Source: Arcanobacterium sp.
GTDB lineage: Bacteria > Actinomycetota > Actinomycetes > Actinomycetales > Actinomycetaceae
Assembly (NCBI GenBank): GCA_022778805.1
Contig: JALFSN010000005.1
Location: forward strand, 62,001 to 126,000
Reading direction: 5' to 3'
Length of the DNA: 64,000 nucleotides
The position numbers and the translations under genes are program-made. The notes below the pieces were generated by a model that was given only the letters and a program-made list of their open reading frames with translations, was not told the DNA's origin and did no database searches. Positions within the stretch are counted from its first letter, which is position 1. Every line of letters begins with the position of its first letter. Shown here piece after piece: positions 18,403-26,489 of the stretch.

Positions 18403-21400
18403 TGCACGACGCTCACTGACACCTCCACATCGGACGCGCCACCAGCCACGTCTGCCTCCAGCGAAAGCGTCTCCTCTTTAATCATGTCGAGATGGGCGAG
18501 CACATCTGCCAGATGCTCATCAGGCACCCGCAGCGTGAGCTTGATGCGATCAGCGATATTGAGATCGTCAGCTTTGCGCTGCTCCTGGATAGCCCGCACC
18601 ACGTCTCGCGCATATCCTTCGGCTTCCAGCTCAGGCGTCAGCACGGTATCAAGCACCACGAAAACGCCGTCGCTCAACACGGCAGCCACCGACCCTTCCT
18701 CAGCCTGCACGACAGTCGTGAGCTCAAACTGGTGTGGCTCAAGTACGACGTCTTCTCCCGCGTGCATCAGCACAGCGCCGTCAGCTGCCGGTTCCCAGTT
18801 GCCTTCGCGCGCAGCTTTGAAGAGCGCCGAGGTGAGTTTGCGCGTAGTGGGATCCAGCTCTCGTGGCAGTACCGTCAGGTTGTGGCTCACGTGCAGGCCG
18901 GAGCGCTCAGCAGAGAGCACTTCCACCTCTTTCACATTCACCTCGCTGGCAATTAAGTCTGCAAATGGCGTGAGATCTTTAGCAGTGACGACGGTGAGCT
19001 TCGCCAGTGGCAAGCGCACCCGCAGTTTGTGCGCCTTCCGCAAAGCATGCGTCTGGGATACGACGGCGCGCACCTCATCCATCACCGCTACTAGATCGTC
19101 GTCAGCGACCGTATCAGGGAATTCCGGCCAGTCCGTCAGATGCACAGAGCGCCCTGCTGTGATCCCTTTCCACATCTCCTCGGCCACCAATGGCAGCAGT
19201 GGAGCTACCACCCGCATCAATGCTTCAAAGGCCGTATAGAGCGTGTCGAATGCGCGCGTATCTTCACTCCAGAAGCGATCACGGCTTGTGCGCACATACC
19301 AGTTGGTCAGTAAATCGAGATAGTCGCGCACAGCTGCAGTAGCTGCTGGGATATCCAGTCCTTCCAGCGAGGCACGCACCAGATCAGCCAGCTTCTTTGT
19401 GCGAGCAAGCAGATAACGATCCATGACGTCGAGCTCAGCGAGTACCTGCGCATCGCTCAGATCAAGGGCAGCGGCAATATACCCCGCTCCTTTATTGCAT
19501 GCTCCCGCATAGAGCGTAAAGAAATAGTAGGTGTTCCACAGCGGCAAAATCACGTGCCGTACAGCCTCACGAATGCTCTCTTCATTCACCACGAGGTTGC
19601 CGCCGCGTAGCACCGGCGAGCTCATGAGCATCCACCGCACGGCGTCAGAGCCGTACGTATTGTACATGTCCATCGGATCGGGATAATTGCGCAGACTCTT
19701 GCTCGCTTTACGTCCGTCGTTACCCAAGACGATGCCATGCGAAATACAACTGAGGAACGCGGGCTTATCGAAGAGCGGGGTAGATAGTGCGTGCATCACG
19801 TAAAACCATCCACGCGTCTGCCCGATGTATTCCACGATGAAATCACCAGGGAAGTGGTTCTCGAACCACTCACGGTTTTCAAAAGGATAGTGCTTCTGCG
19901 CGTATGGCATGGAGCCCGAATCGAACCACACGTCGAGAATATCGGGGATACGGCGCATCGTGCTCTTACCTGTAGGATCGTCAGGGTTGGGGCGCGTGAG
20001 CTCGTCAATGTATGGCCGGTGCAGGTTTGGCTCGCCATCTCGCCCGCGGGGCAGACGCCCGAAATCGCGCTCTAGCTCTTCAAAACTGCCATACACATCC
20101 ACCCGTGGATAATTTGGGTCATCCGATTTCCACACCGGAATGGGTGTGCCCCAATAGCGGTTGCGCGAAATGCTCCAATCGCGCGCACCCGCGAGCCAGT
20201 TGCCGAAAATGCCATCTTTGATGTATTCAGGCATCCAACTGATCTGCTGGTTCAGCTCTCCCATGCGGTCGCGGTAATCCGTCACTTTCACGAACCACGA
20301 CGTCACAGCTTTATAGATCAGCGGCTTACGGCATCGCCAACAGTGTGGATAAGAGTGCGTATAGGAAGCAGCCCGCACGAGTCGCGCCCGAATCTGCGGA
20401 TCGCGCTCAGCAATCGGGCCGGTTTGCTCGCGTAAATCTGCTATCACGTAGCGGTTGGCATCGAAGACGTTCATACCGGCGTAATCCGGCACGTCAGCAG
20501 TGATATTGCCGGCGTCATCTACTGGCATCACTACGCCAATATGATTGGCACTGCCCACATTCATGTCTTCCTCGCCAAATGCAGGTGCGATATGCACCAG
20601 ACCCGTGCCATCTTCAGTGGAGACGTAGTCTGCGGCGATGATCGTCCAGGCATGCGAGCCAGGACCAGCATGCCCCACCTGGTCTGCCGTACCATCTGCA
20701 ACTGCCTGTGCTTTCGCATCCTCAAAATAGCTGTAGATCGGGCTGTAGCTCAGTCCAGCGATCTCAGAGCCTTTGAACGGCTGAGAAACATGAGGATTTT
20801 CCCCGAGTTCTTTCGCATAGTCACCCATACGAGCTGCAGCTAGAATTACGGTCTCCCCAGCCAGTTCGCCCTCGCTTGGCGTCACTCGCACATAGTCGAT
20901 ATCAGGGCCAACTGCTACAGCTAAGTTCGCTGGAAGCGTCCAAGGGGTCGTCGTCCAGATGAGAGCCAGTTCGCCCGTCTCCAAGCGCAGACCCACCGTC
21001 ACCGTCTGATCGGTGCGATCTTGATAGACGTCGTCATCCATCCGAAGCTCATGGTTAGACAGTGGCGTGCCATCGTGCCAGCAATACGGCAGTACGCGGT
21101 AGCCCTCATACGCCAACCCTTTGTCGTACAGCTGTTTAAAAGCCCAGATCACCGATTCCATAAAGGTGGGATAATACGTGCGATAGCCGTTTTCAAAATC
21201 CACCCAACGAGCTTGGCGATTGACATACTCTTTCCACTCGTCGGCATACGTCATCACCGATTCGCGGCAGGCGTCGTTGAACTTCTCGATACCCAGCTGC
21301 TCGATTTGGGACTTATCCGTGATACCAAGAATGCGCTCAGCTTCCAATTCAGCCGGCAAACCGTGTGTGTCCCAGCCAAATACCCGCTCCACGCGGTGGC

Positions 21401-21689
21401 CAAGCTGCGTCTGAAAACGAGCGACGACATCTTTCACATAGCCGGTGAGCAAATGGCCGTAGTGTGGAAGGCCATTGGCAAAAGGCGGGCCATCATAAAA
21501 TACAAACTCATTCGCGCCTTCTTCGCCTGCTTTGCGCTGCTCCACCGATGCTTCAAACGTGTGATCCTTCGCCCAAAAAGCAAGGACATCTTCTTCAAGC
21601 TGTGGCAACTGTGGGGATGCCACTACGCCATCGTCCGCGCGATGTAATGGATATCGTGGCTGCTTCCCCGCCTGCAACTGATCGCTCAT
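18396..21689 (-). CDS. ileS: Isoleucyl-tRNA synthetase
   Basis: This class I synthetase charges tRNA-Ile and edits misactivated valine. The HIGH-type motif appears as PPFANGLPHYGHLLTGY, the editing-domain region follows, and the KMSKS-type motif is KASKSLRNYPDP. Its architecture is that of the long (eukaryotic-like) IleRS class common in actinobacteria. The second of two adjacent ATGs (21689) is chosen because GGAGGAG is best spaced from it, giving 1097 residues. A T-box leader lies directly upstream, so expression should rise when tRNA-Ile is uncharged. Confidence 0.97.
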   Translation of the reverse strand: MSDQLQAGKQPRYPLHRADDGVVASPQLPQLEEDVLAFWAKDHTFEASVEQRKAGEEGANEFVFYDGPPFANGLPHYGHLLTGYVKDVVARFQTQLGHRVERVFGWDTHGLPAELEAERILGITDKSQIEQLGIEKFNDACRESVMTYADEWKEYVNRQARWVDFENGYRTYYPTFMESVIWAFKQLYDKGLAYEGYRVLPYCWHDGTPLSNHELRMDDDVYQDRTDQTVTVGLRLETGELALIWTTTPWTLPANLAVAVGPDIDYVRVTPSEGELAGETVILAAARMGDYAKELGENPHVSQPFKGSEIAGLSYSPIYSYFEDAKAQAVADGTADQVGHAGPGSHAWTIIAADYVSTEDGTGLVHIAPAFGEEDMNVGSANHIGVVMPVDDAGNITADVPDYAGMNVFDANRYVIADLREQTGPIAERDPQIRARLVRAASYTHSYPHCWRCRKPLIYKAVTSWFVKVTDYRDRMGELNQQISWMPEYIKDGIFGNWLAGARDWSISRNRYWGTPIPVWKSDDPNYPRVDVYGSFEELERDFGRLPRGRDGEPNLHRPYIDELTRPNPDDPTGKSTMRRIPDILDVWFDSGSMPYAQKHYPFENREWFENHFPGDFIVEYIGQTRGWFYVMHALSTPLFDKPAFLSCISHGIVLGNDGRKASKSLRNYPDPMDMYNTYGSDAVRWMLMSSPVLRGGNLVVNEESIREAVRHVILPLWNTYYFFTLYAGACNKGAGYIAAALDLSDAQVLAELDVMDRYLLARTKKLADLVRASLEGLDIPAATAAVRDYLDLLTNWYVRTSRDRFWSEDTRAFDTLYTAFEALMRVVAPLLPLVAEEMWKGITAGRSVHLTDWPEFPDTVADDDLVAVMDEVRAVVSQTHALRKAHKLRVRLPLAKLTVVTAKDLTPFADLIASEVNVKEVEVLSAERSGLHVSHNLTVLPRELDPTTRKLTSALFKAAREGNWEPAADGAVLMHAGEDVVLEPHQFELTTVVQAEEGSVAAVLSDGVFVVLDTVLTPELEAEGYARDVVRAIQEQRKADDLNIADRIKLTLRVPDEHLADVLAHLDMIKEETLSLEADVAGGASDVEVSVSVVHA

Positions 21690-21692
21690 CAT

Positions 21693-21977
21693 TCTCCTCC
21701 GCCTGTTTCTCGCGCACTGGGCAAATGCCAATACGTAGACGAGGACGACGTGCACTTCTCGCGCTTGCCGCGGTACCACCTCGCTTGCCGCCTCTTTTCC
21801 TCCACCTCCGCGTACGGTGCGGCGGAAGAAGCGAGCGGCCGCTTCATTGAGCTCTTACGGAGCTGAATCGTCCGGTTCTACTGAGCACTTGCAAACTCTT
21901 CACTGCGCGTTTTCACTGCACAAGCCACTACGCAATTCACTACGCAAGCGCTGTTCTTCCGGAGGCTCCCCGTCGAT
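21693..21977 (-). promoter_or_regulatory. T-box riboswitch (translational type) controlling ileS
   Basis: Read on the minus strand, the leader carries the T-box core GGTGGTACCGCG (within 21769-21780) about 80 bases before the ileS start. The ribosome-binding site GGAGGAG is just before the start and there is no intrinsic terminator between. This matches the translation-controlling T-boxes known for actinobacterial ileS, in which uncharged tRNA-Ile frees the ribosome-binding site. The specifier loop was not assigned; AUC triplets lie near the 5' end. A 10-bp repeat (CACTACGCAA, 21926-21935 and 21938-21947) lies within the leader. Confidence 0.88.
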
Positions 21978-21983
21978 TTACGG

Positions 21984-21989
21984 ATCATA
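21984..21989 (-). promoter_or_regulatory. Candidate -10 box for the ileS T-box transcript
   Basis: On the minus strand TATGAT matches the -10 consensus in five of six positions. It would place the transcript start near 21977. No good -35 box is seen 16-18 bases upstream, which is common in actinobacteria. Confidence 0.4.
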
Positions 21990-22227
21990 GCCACTTCCGA
22001 CAGTTTAGCGCAGCAGCTGAGAAAGACGACATTCCAGCGTCATTTTGTACCGCTGAGAACGCGTGAGATTGCTTGCACTGCCACGTTTATCGTGCACGGC
22101 CACGCTTTTGCACAGGCTCCTTTTTCCTAGCAGCTATTTCGCAGCCACCTCTCTGCTTTTGCAGCGACTCCCCGATTTTTTAGCTAGCTCTCTGATTTTT
22201 ACAGTTGCCCTTGTGCGAAATGAGCGC

Positions 22228-22256
22228 TTGACATTACCCCCCCCCGAGGGAAAGTT
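22228..22256 (+). promoter_or_regulatory. Candidate promoter with a 9-C tract in the spacer
   Basis: A perfect -35 TTGACA (22228-22233) is followed by a spacer that includes nine consecutive C residues (22237-22245). The -10 region at 17 bases (AAAGTT) is poor. If this is the promoter of the downstream membrane protein, slippage of the C tract would change the spacer length and switch expression. The weak -10 keeps this tentative. Confidence 0.35.
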
Positions 22257-22290
22257 GGAGCGTCATATTCACAATTGAAAGGACACAACC

Positions 22291-23106
22291 ATGACGCAAT
22301 CCCCAACTCCCGAGCCGGCGCCTATGGCTTCACCGACGCAAACAGCGCCAGTGCCAGCAGTAAAAAATTCTGGCCTTGCCATCGCGGCACTCGTGCTTGG
22401 CATTCTGGCTCTCCTTGGCTCCTGGATACCGATTCTCAACAACTTTTCTATTTTACTGGGCGTAGTTGGCGTTATTCTCGCTATCGTTGGACTCGTAGGG
22501 GTCAGTAAAGGAAAGAAAGGCGGCAAGGGACTTGCCATTGCTGGCCTAGTGCTGAGCATCCTTGCTATTGCTATCTCGCTCGTGCTGCAAAGTGTATACA
22601 CCAAAGCACTTGATGAAGTGCTCCCATCACCGCAAGTCACTGGAACGAGCCAGGCAACTGACAGCGCAAAAACTGATGGGGCAACAAGCGCACCCGAGAA
22701 GAGCACAGAGAAAGATACTGGAAAATCCGCTGCCACCACGAATCTAGCAGTGGGAACTAAAGCGACGCTGAGCAATGGACTCGTCGTTTCCGTCGATGCA
22801 GTGGAGACCGCTGTAAAAGATATGACTGGAGAGAGCTATACAGTAGCTACCGTGAGCTACACCAACACCGGCAAGGAGAAAGTATCCTACTCATCCTTTG
22901 ATTGGAAAGGGGTAGATGCCAATGGAGCTGCGAACGATACCCAATTTGCTGTGCTGGATGGCGCAAAGCTGCTCGATTCTGGATCATTGAATGCAAACGG
23001 TAACGTGAGCGGGAAAGTCGCTTTCAAAGCGGACACCGTGACTATTGAATACTACGCGAATGCCCTCATTGACAAAGAAGCAGCAGCTTCGTGGAAAGCT
23101 CAGTAG
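22291..23106 (+). CDS. DUF4190/DUF4352-like membrane protein
   Basis: A short proline/alanine/threonine-rich N-terminus is followed by two or three hydrophobic segments (about residues 27-60 and 70-95). These have the glycine-rich LGILALLGS and KGGKGLAIAGLVLSI pattern of DUF4190. A linker rich in S, T, D and K follows, and then an exported immunoglobulin-like domain of the DUF4352 kind (VGTKATLSNGLVVSVDAVET... VSYTNTGKEKVSYS). It is probably a surface-exposed lipoprotein-like or anchored protein of unknown role. The start has GAAAGGA ten bases upstream. The stop codon lies in a 10-bp duplication (23101-23110 and 23114-23123). Confidence 0.75.
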   Translation: MTQSPTPEPAPMASPTQTAPVPAVKNSGLAIAALVLGILALLGSWIPILNNFSILLGVVGVILAIVGLVGVSKGKKGGKGLAIAGLVLSILAIAISLVLQSVYTKALDEVLPSPQVTGTSQATDSAKTDGATSAPEKSTEKDTGKSAATTNLAVGTKATLSNGLVVSVDAVETAVKDMTGESYTVATVSYTNTGKEKVSYSSFDWKGVDANGAANDTQFAVLDGAKLLDSGSLNANGNVSGKVAFKADTVTIEYYANALIDKEAAASWKAQ

Positions 23107-23152
23107 CGCAACTCAGTAGCGCAGCAGATGCCTCCTACGGCATAAACTCCAT

Positions 23153-23227
23153 GTGCCCGCTCAATCGAATACCAGTAGTGACTAAGCACCTGCTACGCTC
23201 TCGTATTGGTAGCGATTATGCGGGCAC
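23153..23227. terminator. Large imperfect inverted repeat between convergent genes
   Basis: GTGCCCGC (23153-23160) pairs with GCGGGCAC (23220-23227), and further pairing is possible inside (TACCA with TGGTA). It lies between the ends of the converging DUF4352-like gene and hemH, so a two-way terminator is the simplest reading. No T runs are evident. Confidence 0.45.
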
Positions 23228-23267
23228 ACATGCGCGCCGTCACGTATGATGAGCTGCTATGCACGCG

Positions 23268-24440
23268 CTATGCAAGACCGTAGCGAGCTGGCAATTCTCG
23301 GCGCACTAGCCGTTCCAAGGCTTCCAGCCACGGCTGCTCAGCATTTGCCCATGGAATGTAGTGGAATTCCCCGCCACCAGCGCGCTTAAACTCTTCGCGA
23401 TTGAGCATATTGATCTCCTGAAGCGTCTCTAAGCAATCAGCAGTGAACCCTGGGCAGATAATGTCTACTCGCTGCGCATGGGCTCGCCCCAGCGCCCGTA
23501 CAGTATCAATCGTGGCTGGCCCAATCCACTTGGCAGGGCCAAAGACAGATTGGAACGTGACGGACAAACCGCCACACCCACCGTCACTCAGGATGTTGCA
23601 CTCATCACCATCACCCAAGTCACCGCGCCCACCGCCGTCACCGCTCGCCGTATCGCCGTTAGCAGGCCCAGCTGTATCTACACCGCTTTTACCAGAGTCC
23701 GTAACACTTTCATCGCAGACACCTTCCACCGTGACAATATCCAGATTGAGACGCTGCGCCAGCAGTTGCGCCGTCAGCTCACATTCACGACGGTAGGGTT
23801 CTCCAGCTTTATGTACGGCCAGCGGAATCGAGTGAAAACTCAGAAGCAGCCGATCTCCACGAGCACAATCTAACGTCCCATGCGCCTCCCAGTGCTTTTC
23901 CACTGCGAGCGCCAGCGCCTCAATATATGGCGGAAAATCCGGATAAGAATGCAACACCGATATCGCCATGTGATCGCGCTCAGCGAGTAACCACCGAGCC
24001 ACTTCATCATTCACCGTTGCCACAGTGCTCGCCGCATATTGCGGGTAGAGCGGTACAACCAGCACCTGCTGGTATCCCTGATCACGCAAATCGCTGAGCG
24101 CCTCTCTGATTGTGGGCTTGCTACAGCGCATAGCGAGTGCCACATGCACACTCTCGCCGAACCGCTGCGCCAAAGCATCACGCTGGCGTTCGCTCCAGTA
24201 TTGCAAGGGAGAACCGGTAATGCCGTCGATATTCCACACAGATTGGTATAGCTGGGCAGAGTGCCGTGGACGAACGCGCAGAATAATTCCCTCTAGAATC
24301 GGTCTCCACAGCAACGGCGACATCTCAACCACTCGGCGATCACTGAGAAACGTGCGCAAGAATGTGCGCACTGCAGCCGGAGTGGGATTCGCTGGTGTAC
24401 CTAAATTGACGAGTAGTACTGCGGGAATATCCATACGCAT
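23268..24440 (-). CDS. hemH: Ferrochelatase, proteobacterial type, with a Gly/Asp-rich insertion
   Basis: It inserts ferrous iron into a porphyrin in the last steps of heme synthesis. The catalytic histidine lies in SFHSIP (about His203), and GEPYRREC, TFQSVFGPAKW and CPGFTADCLETLQEI follow. The last of these matches the proteobacterial and eukaryotic protoporphyrin ferrochelatases rather than the usual actinobacterial coproporphyrin type. An insertion of about 53 residues (241-293), rich in Gly, Asp and Ser with three Cys (242, 281, 289), splits VTVEG from VTFQS where the family is normally continuous. The reading frame is intact. No other heme gene is nearby. The stop codon lies in a repeated CTATGCA. 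The start codon (24440, or 24434) has no good ribosome-binding site. Confidence 0.9.
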   Translation of the reverse strand: MRMDIPAVLLVNLGTPANPTPAAVRTFLRTFLSDRRVVEMSPLLWRPILEGIILRVRPRHSAQLYQSVWNIDGITGSPLQYWSERQRDALAQRFGESVHVALAMRCSKPTIREALSDLRDQGYQQVLVVPLYPQYAASTVATVNDEVARWLLAERDHMAISVLHSYPDFPPYIEALALAVEKHWEAHGTLDCARGDRLLLSFHSIPLAVHKAGEPYRRECELTAQLLAQRLNLDIVTVEGVCDESVTDSGKSGVDTAGPANGDTASGDGGGRGDLGDGDECNILSDGGCGGLSVTFQSVFGPAKWIGPATIDTVRALGRAHAQRVDIICPGFTADCLETLQEINMLNREEFKRAGGGEFHYIPWANAEQPWLEALERLVRRELPARYGLA

Positions 24441-24643
24441 TAGGCTACACGATGCGCATTAAAAGAAAATGTGCAAACGGTCTACATACTGCCAAGCCAC
24501 TCCCCCAACAGGCGCCCAGCAGACACAGCGACAGCGCGCATCGCGGCAGCGCAGGATGTGCACAGCACGCAGCAGAATTCCTGCCCACGCTCCTATACTC
24601 CTGCCTGCACACCGCTTGCCGTCAGAGAGTATGCGACAGCACC

Positions 24644-25429
24644 TCACACAAGGTCATGTGCGCGCAAATAGTGATAGATACCGTCGTCAGCGACGCTCCC
24701 GCATACGTCGTCGGCAGCATCTTTCACGACTTGCTTGGCATTCCCCATCGCCACGCCCCACCCCACCGTTTGCAGCATTTCAATATCGTTGCGCCCATCG
24801 CCAAAAGCTATCGCTTGATCTGGGCTGAGGCCATAGGCCGCCAAAATTTCCAGAACCCCTCTGCCTTTACTGCCATCGGAGGGAATCACGTCAGCAGCGC
24901 GATCCCACCACGCCACAACTTTCGCCTCCGGCGCCCCTTCTACCAACGCCGCATACTCTTCATCATTTCCACCAACTTGCAACTGATACACAGGTTCGCT
25001 AGCCACGATACTATCGAGGTCATCCACCACCGGCACATCCACTTTCCCAATTGCGAAGAAATCTGCCAGATCAGCATCTACGCCGTTAGCCACGACCTGC
25101 TGCGCAGTGGATATGCTCACCGGACGCCCAAGAGCTGTGGCGTTAGCAATCACTCGCCGCACCGCATGGGTAGGGATAGGATGCGAGAAAATCACCGTCC
25201 CATCGGACATAAAGCAATACGAGCCATTAAACGTGAGGTAAGAATTGAACGAAATACCAGGAAACGGCGGCACAATTGAGGCAGCGCGGCCAGTGGCAAC
25301 GACGATTGCCACTCCATTTTCTTGCAGCTGATGAAGCGTAGCAAGCATCGTATCCGTCGGCTTTTTCGTATTGATATCAATCATCGTGCCATCGATATCA
25401 AAAAACGCAATTCTCACCTGAGCACTCAT
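24644..25429 (-). CDS. HAD-superfamily Cof-type phosphatase
   Basis: Motif I FFDIDGTMID, motif II VATGR and motif IV FGDGRNDIEML identify a Cof-like (subfamily IIB) HAD hydrolase of 261 residues with a C2 cap. These usually dephosphorylate sugar phosphates, nucleotides or cofactors; the substrate cannot be read from the sequence. It is divergent from the AbrB-PIN gene, with about 40 bases between the two starts. Confidence 0.88.
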   Translation of the reverse strand: MSAQVRIAFFDIDGTMIDINTKKPTDTMLATLHQLQENGVAIVVATGRAASIVPPFPGISFNSYLTFNGSYCFMSDGTVIFSHPIPTHAVRRVIANATALGRPVSISTAQQVVANGVDADLADFFAIGKVDVPVVDDLDSIVASEPVYQLQVGGNDEEYAALVEGAPEAKVVAWWDRAADVIPSDGSKGRGVLEILAAYGLSPDQAIAFGDGRNDIEMLQTVGWGVAMGNAKQVVKDAADDVCGSVADDGIYHYLRAHDLV

Positions 25430-25470
25430 AGAGCTATTATCACATAGTTCACTTCAGGGGAGGCGCGACA

Positions 25471-26265
25471 ATGACGTCATTAATCGCAACCGCTCGCGTG
25501 AGCAGCAAGGGACAAATCACAGTGCCCATCCAGCTGCGTCACGAAATGGGATTACACACAGGGAGTCTCGTCACTTTTATTCGCGAGGACGATGGAACGC
25601 TCTCCATACTCAGCTCCACACTCGCCGCCTTACGTTATGCACAACAGTCATGCGCAGGCGCAGCGCAAGAGAAACACATTCGCCGTCACGAAGACCTCAA
25701 CCGTCTCATCCGACACGTTCGTCACAGAGACAGCCATTCTTTAGCTGGCACAGTCCGCATATCTCTACCGCCTCACGTGTCGCTTCAACACCCTGGTAGC
25801 ACACTGCGCATTATGGCAGACACGAGCGTATTGCTCGCAGCAATTTTCCTCCCGTGTCCAGAGACCCAAGAGACTCTCCGCATCTGCTCAGGCGACCCGC
25901 ACATACTCGTCATCTCGCACGCATCTATACTTGAAGCACTCACCGTGGTTCAAGCCACGTGGCCCAGGTGTTTACCGGCGTTGCAGCTCTTTCTCACGTA
26001 TGCAGACTACGAATGTGCTCCCACACCTCAGGGAATACCTCGCATTCGAGTACGGCATCTGCCCCAGCGCCCGAATGCTGCAAAGACGTATATCACTGCC
26101 ATCAATTCTCGAACCTCCATACTTCTGAGCTACACTCGGGATTTTGCCAATCTGCACCCGCCGCACCTCACCGTCATGTCGCCAAGAACGTTCGTACACC
26201 GCTACGGCGGCTCCGCAACGAGCGAGAGTCCACTGAGACATCCAGGCAAGCCGTTTCACAGATAA
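25471..26265 (+). CDS. AbrB-type DNA-binding domain fused to a PIN-like domain
   Basis: Residues 1-50 form a SpoVT/AbrB swapped-hairpin domain (ARVSSKGQITVPIQLRHEMGL), as in VapB- and MazE-like antitoxins. A basic linker (60-110) follows. From residue 115 (IMADTSVLLAAIF) the sequence looks like a PIN nuclease: Asp117, Glu155 (ILEAL) and Asp224 (YTRDF) match three of the usual four acidic positions, while the third (in the helix before SILLS) appears to be missing. Normally such domains are separate antitoxin and toxin genes; here they are one 264-residue chain. An internal ATG (25813) could give the PIN part alone, but it lacks a good ribosome-binding site. The AbrB part may repress its own promoter in the gap to the HAD gene. 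Confidence 0.7.
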   Translation: MTSLIATARVSSKGQITVPIQLRHEMGLHTGSLVTFIREDDGTLSILSSTLAALRYAQQSCAGAAQEKHIRRHEDLNRLIRHVRHRDSHSLAGTVRISLPPHVSLQHPGSTLRIMADTSVLLAAIFLPCPETQETLRICSGDPHILVISHASILEALTVVQATWPRCLPALQLFLTYADYECAPTPQGIPRIRVRHLPQRPNAAKTYITAINSRTSILLSYTRDFANLHPPHLTVMSPRTFVHRYGGSATSESPLRHPGKPFHR

Positions 26266-26292
26266 TGACACTCACAGTAATGACACTCACAG
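26263..26292. repeat. 15-bp tandem duplication beginning at a stop codon
   Basis: TAATGACACTCACAG occurs twice without spacer, and the TAA of the first copy is the stop codon of the AbrB-PIN gene. Confidence 0.9.
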
Positions 26293-26300
26293 AGAATTCC

Positions 26301-26344
26301 GCAGGGAAAATGACGCCTCACTACTCGAGGCGCCCTGCCATTTC
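26301..26344 (+). terminator. Terminator-like hairpin after the AbrB-PIN gene
   Basis: The stem GCAGGG plus CGCCTC pairs with GAGGCG plus CCCTGC (26301-26338), with a 7-base bulge on the left arm and a 7-base loop. It is followed by CATTTC. It lies about 40 bases after the stop codon. Confidence 0.55.
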
Positions 26345-26489
26345 ACTTCTCTCACGCGTTCTCATCTCACGCGTCCTGCCAAGCCCCTCGCAGCTTCACA
26401 TCCTCTTCACACTATGATCTCTACGACACCGCGTCCCATACTAGCGCCGTCACCGTCATAGAAAATCTAATAGTGGTTTAATCTTTCGC

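Noticed and set aside
23552-23720. An iron-sulfur cluster site in the ferrochelatase insertion
   Set aside because: Three Cys lie in the insertion, but their spacing does not match the known four-Cys cluster of other ferrochelatases and no fourth candidate is convincing. Recorded only as part of the insertion.
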